Shown one piece after another: positions 18,353 through 26,271 of a DNA stretch of 64,000 bases. The notes under the pieces are model-generated. The model had not been told where the DNA came from, did not search any database, and saw nothing but the letters and a program-made list of their open reading frames with translations. The position numbers were made by a program, and so were the translations under genes. Positions within the stretch are counted from its first letter, which is position 1; the number at the start of each line of letters is the position of its first letter. The DNA lies in assembly GCF_027557445.1 (NCBI RefSeq), contig NZ_CP106841.1, forward strand, positions 1,164,001-1,228,000, written 5' to 3'. This stretch comes from Paenalcaligenes faecalis (lineage in GTDB: Bacteria; Pseudomonadota; Gammaproteobacteria; Burkholderiales; Burkholderiaceae_B).

Positions 18353-19355
18353 TTTCGACCTCTTTTCTAAATGTAAGCTTATAGCGATCCCAGTTTCGAC
18401 GGTACTGAATTTGTGTGCCAGCAAAAAAATCAGGGACTTTGACGGTATTTAATTGATCATAGAACCAACCGGAAATAAGTCCTGGCTCTTGATCGAACAT
18501 CTTAGGCATTTCTAATCGTTCTAAAACGATATTGACACGATCGCGTACAAACTCGAGCAGTTCGTCTTTAGTGGTGACACGATTACCTGGGATTTCAAAC
18601 ATTAAGTCAATAATACGGCTTTCGTGCAGGTACAGCTGCTCTGCCATTTTCCAGATGACTTCGCGTAATGCCTTATCTTGCTCTTCGGTATGATGGCCTA
18701 GAGCTTGGCGCTCGTGTTTGCATTCTTTGTGTAAAAAGCTAGAAGCAATAGAGTGGAAATTCTCATCTTTAGCTGAGGCATCAATGCCAGAGACAAAGTG
18801 GGGAATTAAGTTAAAGCCACGACTATTGAACCCTTTGAAAAAGCCAAAAGCAGAGTAAAGCACCACGCCCTCAAGTAGTGCGAGTGCGGCTGTGACCTCA
18901 AGGGGGCAGTCGCTAGCGGCATAGCCATCAATAAAGGCAATACGCTCAGCCAAGATCGAGTCACGTTTCCATTGCGTGTAGAACTCGTCCGTAGAGTTAC
19001 CCATTACGACGTTTCCTATGTCGTAAAAAGGGGCGTGTACGTGAAGCTCTACGTCAGTGAATTTGGCACACATACGAGCAATTTCTGGGCGAGGAAACAT
19101 TTTTGGGATTTTGCCACCCCATAAGTTTTCTCCGCCTAACATGAGCTCGTATTGAGTGAGGATGGACTGAGCCGTAATAACACCGTGGCTTTCTGCCTTG
19201 TTTAGGTTTATTTTAAAGTCTTGCTCGTCTTCTTCTACACCTAACTCTTCGGCGGTCCAATAGATGTCTTGTTGGCCAATGGCCATTTCAGTAGCCCACG
19301 GATACCTAGCTACGTAGGAATCGGTAGGGGTTTCTATTTGACTTTTATAGATCAT
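18342..19355 (-). CDS. nrdB: Ribonucleotide reductase beta subunit with atypical radical site
   Basis: Radical-generating subunit of class I ribonucleotide reductase. 337 aa. Metal-ligand segments can be placed: 'TQYELMLGGENLW' (Glu where E. coli has Asp84), 'DVELHVHAPFYDIGN' (first Glu/His helix), 'LLEGVVLY' (second Glu) and 'AKDENFHS' (Glu and His). The canonical ExxHxxxY spacing is not kept: it is ExHxHAPFY, so either Phe replaces the radical Tyr or the helix is shifted by one with Tyr kept. Similar HAPFY forms are, to my knowledge, seen in some phage enzymes. TTAGGAG precedes the ATG closely. It is first in the nrdBA operon. Confidence 0.88.
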   Translation of the reverse strand: MIYKSQIETPTDSYVARYPWATEMAIGQQDIYWTAEELGVEEDEQDFKINLNKAESHGVITAQSILTQYELMLGGENLWGGKIPKMFPRPEIARMCAKFTDVELHVHAPFYDIGNVVMGNSTDEFYTQWKRDSILAERIAFIDGYAASDCPLEVTAALALLEGVVLYSAFGFFKGFNSRGFNLIPHFVSGIDASAKDENFHSIASSFLHKECKHERQALGHHTEEQDKALREVIWKMAEQLYLHESRIIDLMFEIPGNRVTTKDELLEFVRDRVNIVLERLEMPKMFDQEPGLISGWFYDQLNTVKVPDFFAGTQIQYRRNWDRYKLTFRKEVENVL

Positions 19356-20475
19356 AAACTCCTAATCCTTGATTGATTTGGTGGGCGCGGAGTAAATGCT
19401 CAATCTATAGCATGATGGCTATGACGGGCAGCAGTTGCGTCCAAGGGGGTGGGTGGCCCTTTGATATGTATGGGGTCGGGATTGTGTTTTGGTATGTGGA
19501 TGAATTAAATCCAATCATACGCGGTATACTGTAATTTTGTACAGTAGTGGGTGTTTGTATATTAAGTGTTATTTAATGATATTGTTGGTAGAGCCTGTGG
19601 GCGGCAATGGCTTTGGTGTCTTGCAGCTAAACAGACTGATCTAGCACCTAAGCCATACATGTTATTGAGACATGAAATATGGCATTGAGGAGTAAGTCGT
19701 ATCATGGCAGAACATCATTAAATATCAAAAATTAGGGGGCTAAAATTAAAGCAAAAGCTATTCTAGTACAACAAGACAAGCCCATAAAGCGGCATCAAAA
19801 GGGGTTGATTATTTCCGAAATCAGCTCCTGATCGGTGAAGCATTGCAGACATGGGGCTTTGCCAGTTATGTGATGGTTTTTGCCGAATGAAATTTATCTC
19901 AATGACCACTTTTTTGTTGTTTTTTAGGCAAATATAAAAAAGTGGTGGGGCGGGTCAAACCACAACATTTTGTGTTGCTGGTTAGAATAATACGCCTAAC
20001 TTGTGGTTTGGGGCAAGCCCATAAATGTTAGCGTGTAAATAGCTGGCATTTTTTTCTTTACCCCCTAGAGGGGGAGAAAAGCTCGTCAATTTAGGCGCGA
20101 CGGCCTTTAATAACGGCGTCAATTAGCTAGTCATAACGACAGCCTAGGGCATCATAAACGAGAGTTTTATGAATCGCAAACTGTTGTGTGGACTTAGTCT
20201 AAAAAAGGCACGTAAGGCCAAAGCGAAACGCATGGGATTAGAGGAAGGCTGACATGAAAATCAACAGCAGCAGATTCTAACATTGAGAGGCTCGAATGGC
20301 GAGCGACATGCCGTAATACAGAGATAAATGCCATAGCTTGGCTCTTGCTGTTGCCTCGCTAACGGACAAGAATTGTAAAAAGATTTTAAAGCTTTAAAGA
20401 AAGTGACAAACAGTGACTATAATTTAAACCTATTTTTTAGGTCTAGGGCCTAATCTCACTTTTTAAATTGTTGTT
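19356..20475. other. Long non-coding or decayed stretch
   Basis: About 1.1 kb without a convincing gene. The part nearest nrdB holds its leader and the SOS box. Beyond that are stop-riddled frames. One plus-strand frame, about 19750-19890, reads 'HKAASKGVDYFRNQLLIGEA' and on to 'TWGFASYVMVFAE' without a start codon and looks like the end of a lost gene. A 27-codon lysine/arginine-rich ORF lies at 20169-20252 ('LSLKKARKAKAKRMGLEEG'). A GC hairpin CCCCCT-AG-AGGGGG is at 20061-20074. I read the region as gene remnants beside an insertion sequence. Confidence 0.5.
19527..19546. promoter_or_regulatory. LexA (SOS) box upstream of nrdBA
   Basis: The 20-bp sequence TACTGTAATTTTGTACAGTA fits the LexA pattern CTGT-N8-ACAG with both flanking TA pairs. 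It lies 171 bases upstream of the nrdB start. On the minus strand a possible promoter (TGTACA, 18 bases, TATGAT) has its -35 inside the box, so LexA would block polymerase. It matches the general pattern better than the box before recA in this window. Confidence 0.75.
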
Positions 20476-20622
20476 ATGAGAATTATTTTATTTTTATTGG
20501 GTGCTGTGTTTTTAGCGTATTTTTTTACTAAGGGTGTAATGCAAGTGATGGCTGAGCGTCGTAGAAAAATAACTAAAAAAACGTCTGCTCATAGAGATGA
20601 TTTTGATAACAACCTAAGGTAA
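20476..20622 (+). CDS. Small single-span membrane protein
   Basis: A 48-aa ORF with one N-terminal membrane helix ('IILFLLGAVFLAYFF') and a basic, hydrophilic tail ending 'RDDFDNNLR'. The topology (short outside start, helix, then RRRKITKK inside) looks like a genuine small membrane protein, but there is no clear ribosome site and no family I recognise. A second ORF starts 2 bases after its stop, which suggests translational coupling before the insertion sequence disrupted that gene. Confidence 0.4.
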   Translation: MRIILFLLGAVFLAYFFTKGVMQVMAERRRKITKKTSAHRDDFDNNLR

Positions 20623-20624
20623 TT

Positions 20625-20692
20625 ATGTCTAAACTAGCAAAAGCTGATTTCAAGAAAATCCAGTTTGGTGGTGTATTTATCAGATTGCGCGG
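20625..20692 (+). pseudogene. 5' fragment of an unknown gene cut by the insertion sequence
   Basis: Begins 'MSKLAKADFKKIQFGGVFI' at ATG 20625, then runs into the left end of the IS200/IS605 element and stops inside its hairpin (TGA at 20718). The original gene cannot be named. It is not the start of tldD, whose tail lies at the other side of the element, so the two flanks do not belong to one gene and sequence has been lost. Confidence 0.35.
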
Positions 20693-20969
20693 AAAACCCC
20701 GCCGTTCAGGGCGGGGATGAATAGCGCGGACGCGCTAGCGTCTTCGTATCCGCTTGGCGCCTGTTGTTGCTCAATGTATTGTCGGATGATCTCAATAGGC
20801 GCACCGCCACAGCTTCCGGCAAAATAACTAGGCGACCAGAGAGCACCACCCCATAGTTTGTTGTGAATGCTCGGATACTTCTTTTTGCGAATCATCCGGC
20901 AAAGACCAAGTGAACGTGCATGTTAAAAACACAGTGTCTACCGCGTCGAATGTCGTTGTTTTTCTTCAT
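20680..20969 (-). pseudogene. tnpA: tnpA transposase remnant with internal deletion
   Basis: Y1 HUH single-strand transposase of IS200/IS605. The N-terminus is at 20969 ('MKKNNDIRRGRHCVFNMHVH' then LVFAG) and stops at a TGA at 20892. The C-terminus follows in another frame ('RKKKYPSIHNKLWGG', 'WSPSYFAGSCGGAP', 'IEIIRQYIEQQ' with the likely catalytic Tyr). The middle, about half of the normal 130-150 residues and including the HUH histidines of the 'DHVHLL' type block, is gone. Not functional. Confidence 0.8.
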
Positions 20970-22184
20970 AGGGCAAGTATAATTCTTAGTATGAAACGAT
21001 TGCAAGCCTATCAATACGAACTCAAGCCCAACGGTGCTCAGCGACGCGATATGCGCCGCTTTGCTGGTGCGTGCCGTTTCGTGTTTAACAAGGCGTTGGC
21101 GTGGCAAAAAGACCGTTATGCCACCGACAATACGACTCGATTCAGCTATACCGTTCTGGCTAATTTCCTGCCTGCTTGGAAGGTAGACAAGGAAACAGAA
21201 TGGCTGAAACACTCGCCCAGTCAATGTTTGCAGCAAGCACTCAAAGACCTAGAGCGCGCCTACAAAAATTTCTTTGCCAAACGCGCTGATTTTCCACGCT
21301 TCAAGAAAAAAGGGCAATCGGATAGCTTCCGCTATCCACAGGGTTGCAAGCTCGATCAGGAGAACAGCCGTATTTTTCTGCCGAAACTGGGCTAGGTGCG
21401 CTACCGCAACAGCCGCGACGTGTTGGGTACGGTGAAGAACGTCACGGTAAGTCATAAAGCGGGCAAATGGTTCATCAGTATTCAGACCGAACGGGACGTC
21501 GAGCCACCGGTTCCACAAGGCACGTCAGCGGTTGGCGTCGATATGGGTGTGGCACGTTTTGCTACGCTCTCGGACGGCACGTACTATGCGCCGCTCAATA
21601 GTTTTAAGAAGCACGAAGTTGCGTTGCGCAAAGCGCAACAGGCGATGAGCCGCAAGATTAAATTCAGCAACAATTGGAAAAAAGCGAAGGCTAACGTCCA
21701 ACGTTTGCACAGCCTTATAAGTAACTGCCGCAAAGACTACCTGCATAAAGCCACGACCACAATCAGCCAAAACCACGCGATGGTGTGTATAGAGGACTTG
21801 CAGGTACGAAACATGTCCAAGTCGGCGGCAGGCACGGCAGCTGCGCCGGGAAGAAACGTTCGGGCGAAGTCTGGCCTAAATAAAGCCATTCTGGATCAAG
21901 GGTGGTTCGAGTTCCGTCGTCAGTTGGATTACAAGTTGGCGTGGGCAGGGGGGTGGCTGGTGGCGGTGCCGCCGCACTACACTAGCCAGACCTGCCCTGA
22001 GTGTGGGCATTGCAGTAAAGAAAATCGCTCTACGCAAGCGGCTTTCGCCTGTGTGCAATGCCGTTTCGAGGAGCACGCCGATGTGGTCGGCGCGATCAAT
22101 GTATTAAGGGCGGGACACGCCCAGTTCGCCTGTGAAGTGAGCGGTGCAGTCAGGCCGCCAGCAGCAGGAACCCACCGAAGCGAC
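20690..22184. mobile_element. Degenerate IS200/IS605-family element (divergent tnpA/tnpB)
   Basis: IS605-type layout: a tnpA remnant on the minus strand and tnpB on the plus strand. The left end carries the expected subterminal hairpin (CCCCGCC at 20697-20703 pairing with GGCGGGG at 20710-20716). The segment after tnpB ('GGAACCCACCGAAGCGACTC') is the usual lead-in to the right end, but the right-end hairpin is missing: tldD sequence starts there instead. Both genes are broken, so the element cannot move by itself. Its GC-rich composition differs from the neighbouring AT-rich DNA, consistent with transfer. Confidence 0.8.
20991..22184 (+). pseudogene. tnpB: tnpB RNA-guided nuclease gene with amber stop
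   Basis: TnpB is the RuvC-type, RNA-guided nuclease carried by IS605 elements, ancestral to Cas12. Start ATG 20991 ('MKRLQAYQYELKPNGAQ'). The frame is interrupted by TAG at 21393-21395 in 'LPKLG*VRYRNSR', where relatives have Trp (TGG to TAG). Downstream the RuvC aspartate ('[13 protein letters not shown]'), glutamate ('[10 protein letters not shown]'), zinc finger ('[11 protein letters not shown]', 'CVQC') and last aspartate ('[14 protein letters not shown]') are intact. The 3' end runs on into tldD codons. The guide-RNA-encoding right end appears lost. Confidence 0.85.
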
Positions 22185-22409
22185 TCAGAGGCGTGGTTAA
22201 TCGAGGATGGTAAGTTGATTCATCCCGTTAAGGGGGCCACTTTGATTGGTTCAGGCATCGAGGCAATGAATCAGGTTTCAATGATTGCAAACAACATGGC
22301 CTTAGACTCAGGGGTAGGGACGTGTGGTAAGGATGGTCAAAGTGTACCAGTGGGCGTAGGCATGCCATCGATACGTATCGATGGCCTCACAGTAGGTGGT
22401 ACCGCTTAG
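22185..22409 (+). pseudogene. tldD: 3' fragment of tldD, fused in frame to tnpB
   Basis: The last 74 codons of the frame are unrelated to TnpB and match the end of TldD, the metalloprotease partner of TldE/PmbA: '[20 protein letters not shown]', '[17 protein letters not shown]', '[17 protein letters not shown]' and the terminal 'LTVGGTA'. The rest of tldD, including the HExxxH zinc site, is absent from the window. A terminator (22432-22454) follows, probably the original tldD terminator. Whether an intact tldD exists elsewhere cannot be seen. Confidence 0.85.
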
Positions 22410-22431
22410 GTTATTAAAAATAACTATGACG

Positions 22432-22454
22432 AAGGCCGCAGCAGCGGCCTTTTC
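22432..22454 (+). terminator. Intrinsic terminator after the tldD tail
   Basis: Perfect 8-bp stem AAGGCCGC/GCGGCCTT (22432-22439 with 22444-22451), 4-base loop, then a T-rich tract. It separates the IS/tldD remnant from the ectoine operon. Confidence 0.85.
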
Positions 22455-22469
22455 TCTATTTGACAATAA

Positions 22470-22504
22470 TCATTCGAATGAATATGATTTCAGTTGAAAT
22501 GATT
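22470..22504. promoter_or_regulatory. Operator region of the ectR-ectABCD operon
   Basis: Two symmetrical sequences lie 30-64 bases before ectR. TCATTCGAATGA (22470-22481) is a perfect 12-bp palindrome. The second, 22483-22504, is an imperfect palindrome centred on TTTCAGTTGAAA and matches 19 of 22 positions, in inverted orientation, of the perfect repeat upstream of the ehu operon (29366-29387). MarR proteins bind such sites, so EctR is the natural candidate ligand (inference). Confidence 0.6.
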
Positions 22505-22533
22505 ATTTGCTTGATGTGGAATATGAAAGCTAA

Positions 22534-23055
22534 ATGAAAACACAGGATCAGTACGATTTACGCATCTTACGTGCTTTGCGTCGCATAACACGCTCTATTG
22601 CTTTGCATTCGCGCCAGCTCTCAGCCGGTAGCAATATCACTGCCCCACAGTTGGTCTGTTTGCGCACTGTAATAGATAAAGGGCCGTTAACTGCGACCAT
22701 GATTAGCCGAGAAATGCATGTAAGCCCTAGTACCGTAGTAGGTATTCTTGATCGTCTTGAGGATAAGAATCTAGTGGTGCGAGAGCGTAGTCGTGAGGAT
22801 CGTCGTATTGTGTATGTTAGCGCAACCACTGCTGGCAAAGATTTAGCCCAAAGCACGCCGTCACCGTTACAGCAAAAACTCAGCGAGGCTTTACAGCAGC
22901 TTTCTGAGGATGAGCAAGTACAAATTACAATGGCCTTAGAACGGGTGGTGGCTTTGATTGACTCAGATGCAGAGATGGTGGCCGATCAGTCTGTATCTGC
23001 TTTATTGGAGTTGCCCGACGGTGTTGTACCTCCGGAGTCGGGTCTAGTGGTTTAA
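22534..23055 (+). CDS. ectR: MarR-family regulator of ectoine genes (EctR-like)
   Basis: Winged-helix dimeric repressor of the MarR family. 173 aa; the wHTH spans about residues 40-115, with the recognition helix region 'MHVSPSTVVGILDRLEDKNL' followed by the wing 'RERSREDRRIVYVS'. The C-terminal 50 residues are acidic and helical. It is the first gene of the operon, its stop overlapping the ectA start by 1 base. EctR-type MarR regulators preceding ectABC are established in methylotrophs and other proteobacteria, where they repress the operon at low osmolarity. Confidence 0.85.
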   Translation: MKTQDQYDLRILRALRRITRSIALHSRQLSAGSNITAPQLVCLRTVIDKGPLTATMISREMHVSPSTVVGILDRLEDKNLVVRERSREDRRIVYVSATTAGKDLAQSTPSPLQQKLSEALQQLSEDEQVQITMALERVVALIDSDAEMVADQSVSALLELPDGVVPPESGLVV

Positions 23056-23594
23056 TGACTGTTAAAACGAAAAAACCAACCCCTACGGCTGATGGCAGCG
23101 ATGATGACCCGCTGCTGTTACGCCAACCTACAATGAGCGATGGGGCTGCTGTATATAAACTAATACAAGCTTGCCCCCCATTGGATCTCAATTCGAATTA
23201 TGTGTACTTGTTACTTTGTACGCATTTCGCCTCCACCTGCATTGTTGCACATCAAAATCATCAGCTTGTAGGCTTTATTTCTGCCTACCAACATCCAGAA
23301 AAACAAAATACGTTATTTGTATGGCAAGTTGCCGTGCACGAGTCCATGCGAGGTCGGGGCTTGGCACAGTACATGCTAGAGCACTTGTTGAAGAGATCCA
23401 CTTTGGAACACATTAAGTTTATCGAAACGACGGTGGATCCAGAGAATCATGCATCGCGTCGACTTTTTCAGAAGCTAGCTCAGCAGCATCAGACTGAGTT
23501 AGTTGAGCTTGACTTTTTCCAGAGCGAGCATTTTGTAAAACCGCAGGTGGAACCTTTACTACGTATTGGCCCCCTGCGTACACACTTATTATAA
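23055..23594 (+). CDS. ectA: L-2,4-diaminobutyrate acetyltransferase EctA
   Basis: GNAT acetyltransferase making N-gamma-acetyl-diaminobutyrate, the second step of ectoine synthesis. 179 aa. The GNAT acetyl-CoA motif is seen in 'VAVHESMRGRGLAQYMLEHL', followed by the family's 'IKFIETTVDPENHASRRLF'. The N-terminal 25 residues are a polar lead. It sits directly after ectR and 17 bases before ectB. Confidence 0.95.
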   Translation: MTVKTKKPTPTADGSDDDPLLLRQPTMSDGAAVYKLIQACPPLDLNSNYVYLLLCTHFASTCIVAHQNHQLVGFISAYQHPEKQNTLFVWQVAVHESMRGRGLAQYMLEHLLKRSTLEHIKFIETTVDPENHASRRLFQKLAQQHQTELVELDFFQSEHFVKPQVEPLLRIGPLRTHLL

Positions 23595-23611
23595 AAAACG
23601 AGGAGAAAACC

Positions 23612-24916
23612 ATGTCGGATCTAAAAATTTTTGATCGAATGGAGTCCCAAGTACGTGGCTATATTCGTTCCTTCCCCGTCCTGTTTACGTACGCAAAAGG
23701 CTCTATTTTGCGTGATGATACAGCTAAAGATTACATCGACTTCTTTAGTGGGGCAGGAACCTTAAACTATGGCCATAACAACGAATTATTTAAAGCAAAG
23801 TTGATTGACTATGTAGAAAGCGATGGGGTGGTACACGGCCTAGATATGGCAACTTCCGCTAAAAAAGCATTTCTGGAGTCGGTAGATCAGCATTTGCTTA
23901 AACCGCGTAATTGGAATTACACCTTGCAGTTCACTGGCCCCACAGGGACCAACGCAGTAGAAGCGGCACTGAAATTGGCACGTCAGGTGACTGGGCGGCA
24001 AAATGTAATTTCATTTACTCATGGTTTCCATGGTGTGAGTTGCGGTGCTTTAGCCGCTACTGCAAATAAAAAATTCCGTGAAGCAGCCGGTATTCAATTA
24101 CATAACATTACCTTCATGCCTTATGACGGTTATTTAGGTCCAGATGTGGACACGATTAACTATTTAGAGCGCTTACTTGAGGACCCTAGCAGTGGTTTGG
24201 AAAAACCTGCTGCCGTGATTGTGGAAACGATTCAGGGTGAGGGTGGAGTAAATGTAGCAAACACACGCTGGCTTAAAGCGTTACAGCAGCTTTGCAAAGA
24301 GCACGGCATGTTAATGATCGTTGACGATATTCAAGTAGGTTGCGGTCGTACTGGTACTTTCTTTAGTTTTGAAAAGGCCGGCATTCAGCCAGATATCATT
24401 ACGCTGTCTAAGTCCTTGTCAGGTTATGGGCTACCCATGTCTTTGGTATTGATGAAGCCAGAGTTGGATATTTGGAAGCCTAGTGCGCACAACGGTACCT
24501 TCCGGGGCAACAACTTGGCATTTGTGACAGCGACTGCTGCGCTAGACCATTATTGGCAAGATGCTGAGTTTAGTAAGCAGATTCAGAGCAAAGAGGTTCT
24601 AGTTCGTGATTGGTTGGAAAATATTGTCCATAGTTACCCTGGTTCGGGCTTGAGCGTACGTGGGCGAGGTCTAATTCAAGGCTTGGTCGCCCCGCAGGGT
24701 TCTGATATTGCCACGCAAATTGCGAGTCGGGCCTTTGAGAAAGGGTTGGTCATTGAAACCTCAGGTGCTAAAGATGAGGTGGTGAAACTATTACCTGCTT
24801 TGACTATAGAGCCAGAGCTATTGAAAAAAGGATTAAACATTCTGGAGCAAAGTGTGGCTGAAGTGATGGCACAAACGCCACAAACAGCCAAAATTCTTAA
24901 ACTAGGAGCAAGTTAA
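23612..24916 (+). CDS. ectB: Diaminobutyrate--2-oxoglutarate transaminase EctB
   Basis: PLP-dependent class III aminotransferase converting aspartate semialdehyde to 2,4-diaminobutyrate, the first step of ectoine synthesis. 434 aa. Cofactor-binding segments: '[14 protein letters not shown]', '[19 protein letters not shown]' and the Schiff-base lysine in '[13 protein letters not shown]'. AACGAGGAG precedes the ATG. The stop overlaps the ectC start (TAATG). No ectoine-specific aspartokinase (ask_ect) is present in the operon. Confidence 0.96.
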   Translation: MSDLKIFDRMESQVRGYIRSFPVLFTYAKGSILRDDTAKDYIDFFSGAGTLNYGHNNELFKAKLIDYVESDGVVHGLDMATSAKKAFLESVDQHLLKPRNWNYTLQFTGPTGTNAVEAALKLARQVTGRQNVISFTHGFHGVSCGALAATANKKFREAAGIQLHNITFMPYDGYLGPDVDTINYLERLLEDPSSGLEKPAAVIVETIQGEGGVNVANTRWLKALQQLCKEHGMLMIVDDIQVGCGRTGTFFSFEKAGIQPDIITLSKSLSGYGLPMSLVLMKPELDIWKPSAHNGTFRGNNLAFVTATAALDHYWQDAEFSKQIQSKEVLVRDWLENIVHSYPGSGLSVRGRGLIQGLVAPQGSDIATQIASRAFEKGLVIETSGAKDEVVKLLPALTIEPELLKKGLNILEQSVAEVMAQTPQTAKILKLGAS

Positions 24917-25305
24917 TGATTGTGCGTAATGTAAATGATGTGATTGGTACGGAGCATGAGGTACGTACTGATACATGGGTGAGCCGCCGAGTGCTATTAA
25001 AAAAAGATGGCATGGGCTTTTCCTTCCATGAGACCGTAATTTTTCCGGGGACTGAAACGCATATTCATTATCAAAACCATTTAGAAGCGGTTTGGTGCAT
25101 CGAGGGTGATGGCGAAATTGAAACCGTAGCCGATGGGAAAAAATATGCGCTAGGACCGGGAGTTGTGTATGCCCTGGATGAGCATGATGAGCACTATCTG
25201 CGTGGTGGTAAACAACCTCTACGAGTGATTTGTGTTTTTAACCCACCATTAAGTGGTTTGGAAGTTCATGATGAAGAGGGCGTGTATCCAGCAGATTTAG
25301 CTTAG
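24916..25305 (+). CDS. ectC: L-ectoine synthase EctC
   Basis: Cupin-fold, metal-dependent cyclase that closes N-gamma-acetyl-diaminobutyrate to ectoine. 129 aa, typical length. Family motifs: '[13 protein letters not shown]', '[20 protein letters not shown]', the cupin segment '[20 protein letters not shown]' and '[13 protein letters not shown]' with the metal-binding His. Translationally coupled to ectB and followed 10 bases later by ectD. Confidence 0.97.
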   Translation: MIVRNVNDVIGTEHEVRTDTWVSRRVLLKKDGMGFSFHETVIFPGTETHIHYQNHLEAVWCIEGDGEIETVADGKKYALGPGVVYALDEHDEHYLRGGKQPLRVICVFNPPLSGLEVHDEEGVYPADLA

Positions 25306-25315
25306 GAGGTATGTG

Positions 25316-26212
25316 ATGACTGTTGCTACCGATTACTATAGATCTCGTGTAGCAACGCCTATGGCTTTAATTCCTCGTGTGGAACCGGTGGTTTATGCAC
25401 GAGGAAGCTATGCTCAGGCGTTGAGTGCAGAGCAGTTACGTAGTTATGAAGAAAACGGTTTTTTAGTGATGCATGATGTGTTCGATGCAGCAGAGGTTCA
25501 GCGCTATAAACAAGAGTTGCAGCGTTTATTGCAATTACCTGAATTGGTCGGACAACCTGATACTATTACCGAACCAGGTAGCGATGCGATTCGCTCTTTG
25601 TTTAAAGTGCATGAGCGCAGTGAGTTAGTACGGAATTTAATTCAAGATCCGCGTCTCTTGCAGGTAGCACGACAAATCTTGGGCTCGGAGGTGTACTTAC
25701 ATCAATCACGAGCTAATTTTAAGCCAGGATTTACAGGTAAAGCGTTTTATTGGCACTCTGATTTTGAAACCTGGCATGTAGAAGACGGTATGCCCTCCAT
25801 GCGAGCTTTAAGTTGCTCTGTTCTATTAACAGACAATAACGCTTGCAATGGGTCATTAATGTTAGTACCAGGTTCCCATCGCTATTTTGTTCCGTGCTTA
25901 GGAGAAACTCCCGAGCAACATCATAAGCAATCTTTGAAAAAACAAGAGTATGGTGTGCCCAGTCAGGAACATTTGACGCAGTTAGTAGATGAGGGTGGTT
26001 TAGTTACTGTAGAGGCTAAAGCAGGTTCAGTGATCTTTTTTGATTGCAATACCATGCATGGCTCAGCTAATAACATCAGCCCATGGGCACGCTCTAATTT
26101 GTTTATGGTATTTAATAGCGTAGATAATGCGCTTCAGTCCCCTAAATATGGACTTGAGCCTCGCCCTGATTTCTTAGGGTATCGAGGTGCTATTACGCCT
26201 ATAGCGGGATAA
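25316..26212 (+). CDS. ectD: Ectoine 5-hydroxylase EctD
   Basis: Fe(II)/2-oxoglutarate-dependent dioxygenase converting ectoine to 5-hydroxyectoine. 298 aa from ATG 25316, which has AGGAGG six bases upstream; a GTG one codon earlier is less well spaced. The iron facial triad is visible as HxD in 'FYWHSDFETWHVEDGMPSMR' and the distal His in 'NTMHGSANNIS'; the 2-oxoglutarate Arg follows in 'SPWARSNLF'. It ends the operon and makes it a hydroxyectoine producer. Confidence 0.96.
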   Translation: MTVATDYYRSRVATPMALIPRVEPVVYARGSYAQALSAEQLRSYEENGFLVMHDVFDAAEVQRYKQELQRLLQLPELVGQPDTITEPGSDAIRSLFKVHERSELVRNLIQDPRLLQVARQILGSEVYLHQSRANFKPGFTGKAFYWHSDFETWHVEDGMPSMRALSCSVLLTDNNACNGSLMLVPGSHRYFVPCLGETPEQHHKQSLKKQEYGVPSQEHLTQLVDEGGLVTVEAKAGSVIFFDCNTMHGSANNISPWARSNLFMVFNSVDNALQSPKYGLEPRPDFLGYRGAITPIAG

Positions 26213-26226
26213 GGGGTTACCTGTTG

Positions 26227-26258
26227 AAAAAAGGGCAAAGTATACGTTGCCCTTTTTT
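26227..26258. terminator. Bidirectional terminator between ectD and ehuA
   Basis: Perfect 12-bp stem (26227-26238 with 26247-26258; core GGGCAA/TTGCCC) with A-run and T-run flanks, placed between two convergent operons, so it can end both. Confidence 0.88.
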
Positions 26259-26271
26259 TCATGGCTAGGAA

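Noticed and set aside
16625-18424. NrdA starting at 18424
   Set aside because: That ATG is inside nrdB and the extra 24 residues have no counterpart in the family; ATG 18352 fits.
18342-19355. NrdB as a metal-free class Ie subunit
   Set aside because: Class Ie replaces carboxylate ligands by Val/Pro/Lys or Gln/Ser/Lys; here the Glu residues in LLEGVV and KDENFH are retained.
19400-19425. NrdR box near nrdB
   Set aside because: Only a partial match (CTATAG core) and no second box at the required spacing.
20061-20074. CCCCCT-AG-AGGGGG hairpin as a mobile-element end or terminator
   Set aside because: Loop of two bases, no T-run and no matching second copy found.
20991-22184. A Cas12-like CRISPR effector
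   Set aside because: It is TnpB by length, zinc finger and linkage to tnpA; there are no CRISPR repeats anywhere in the window.
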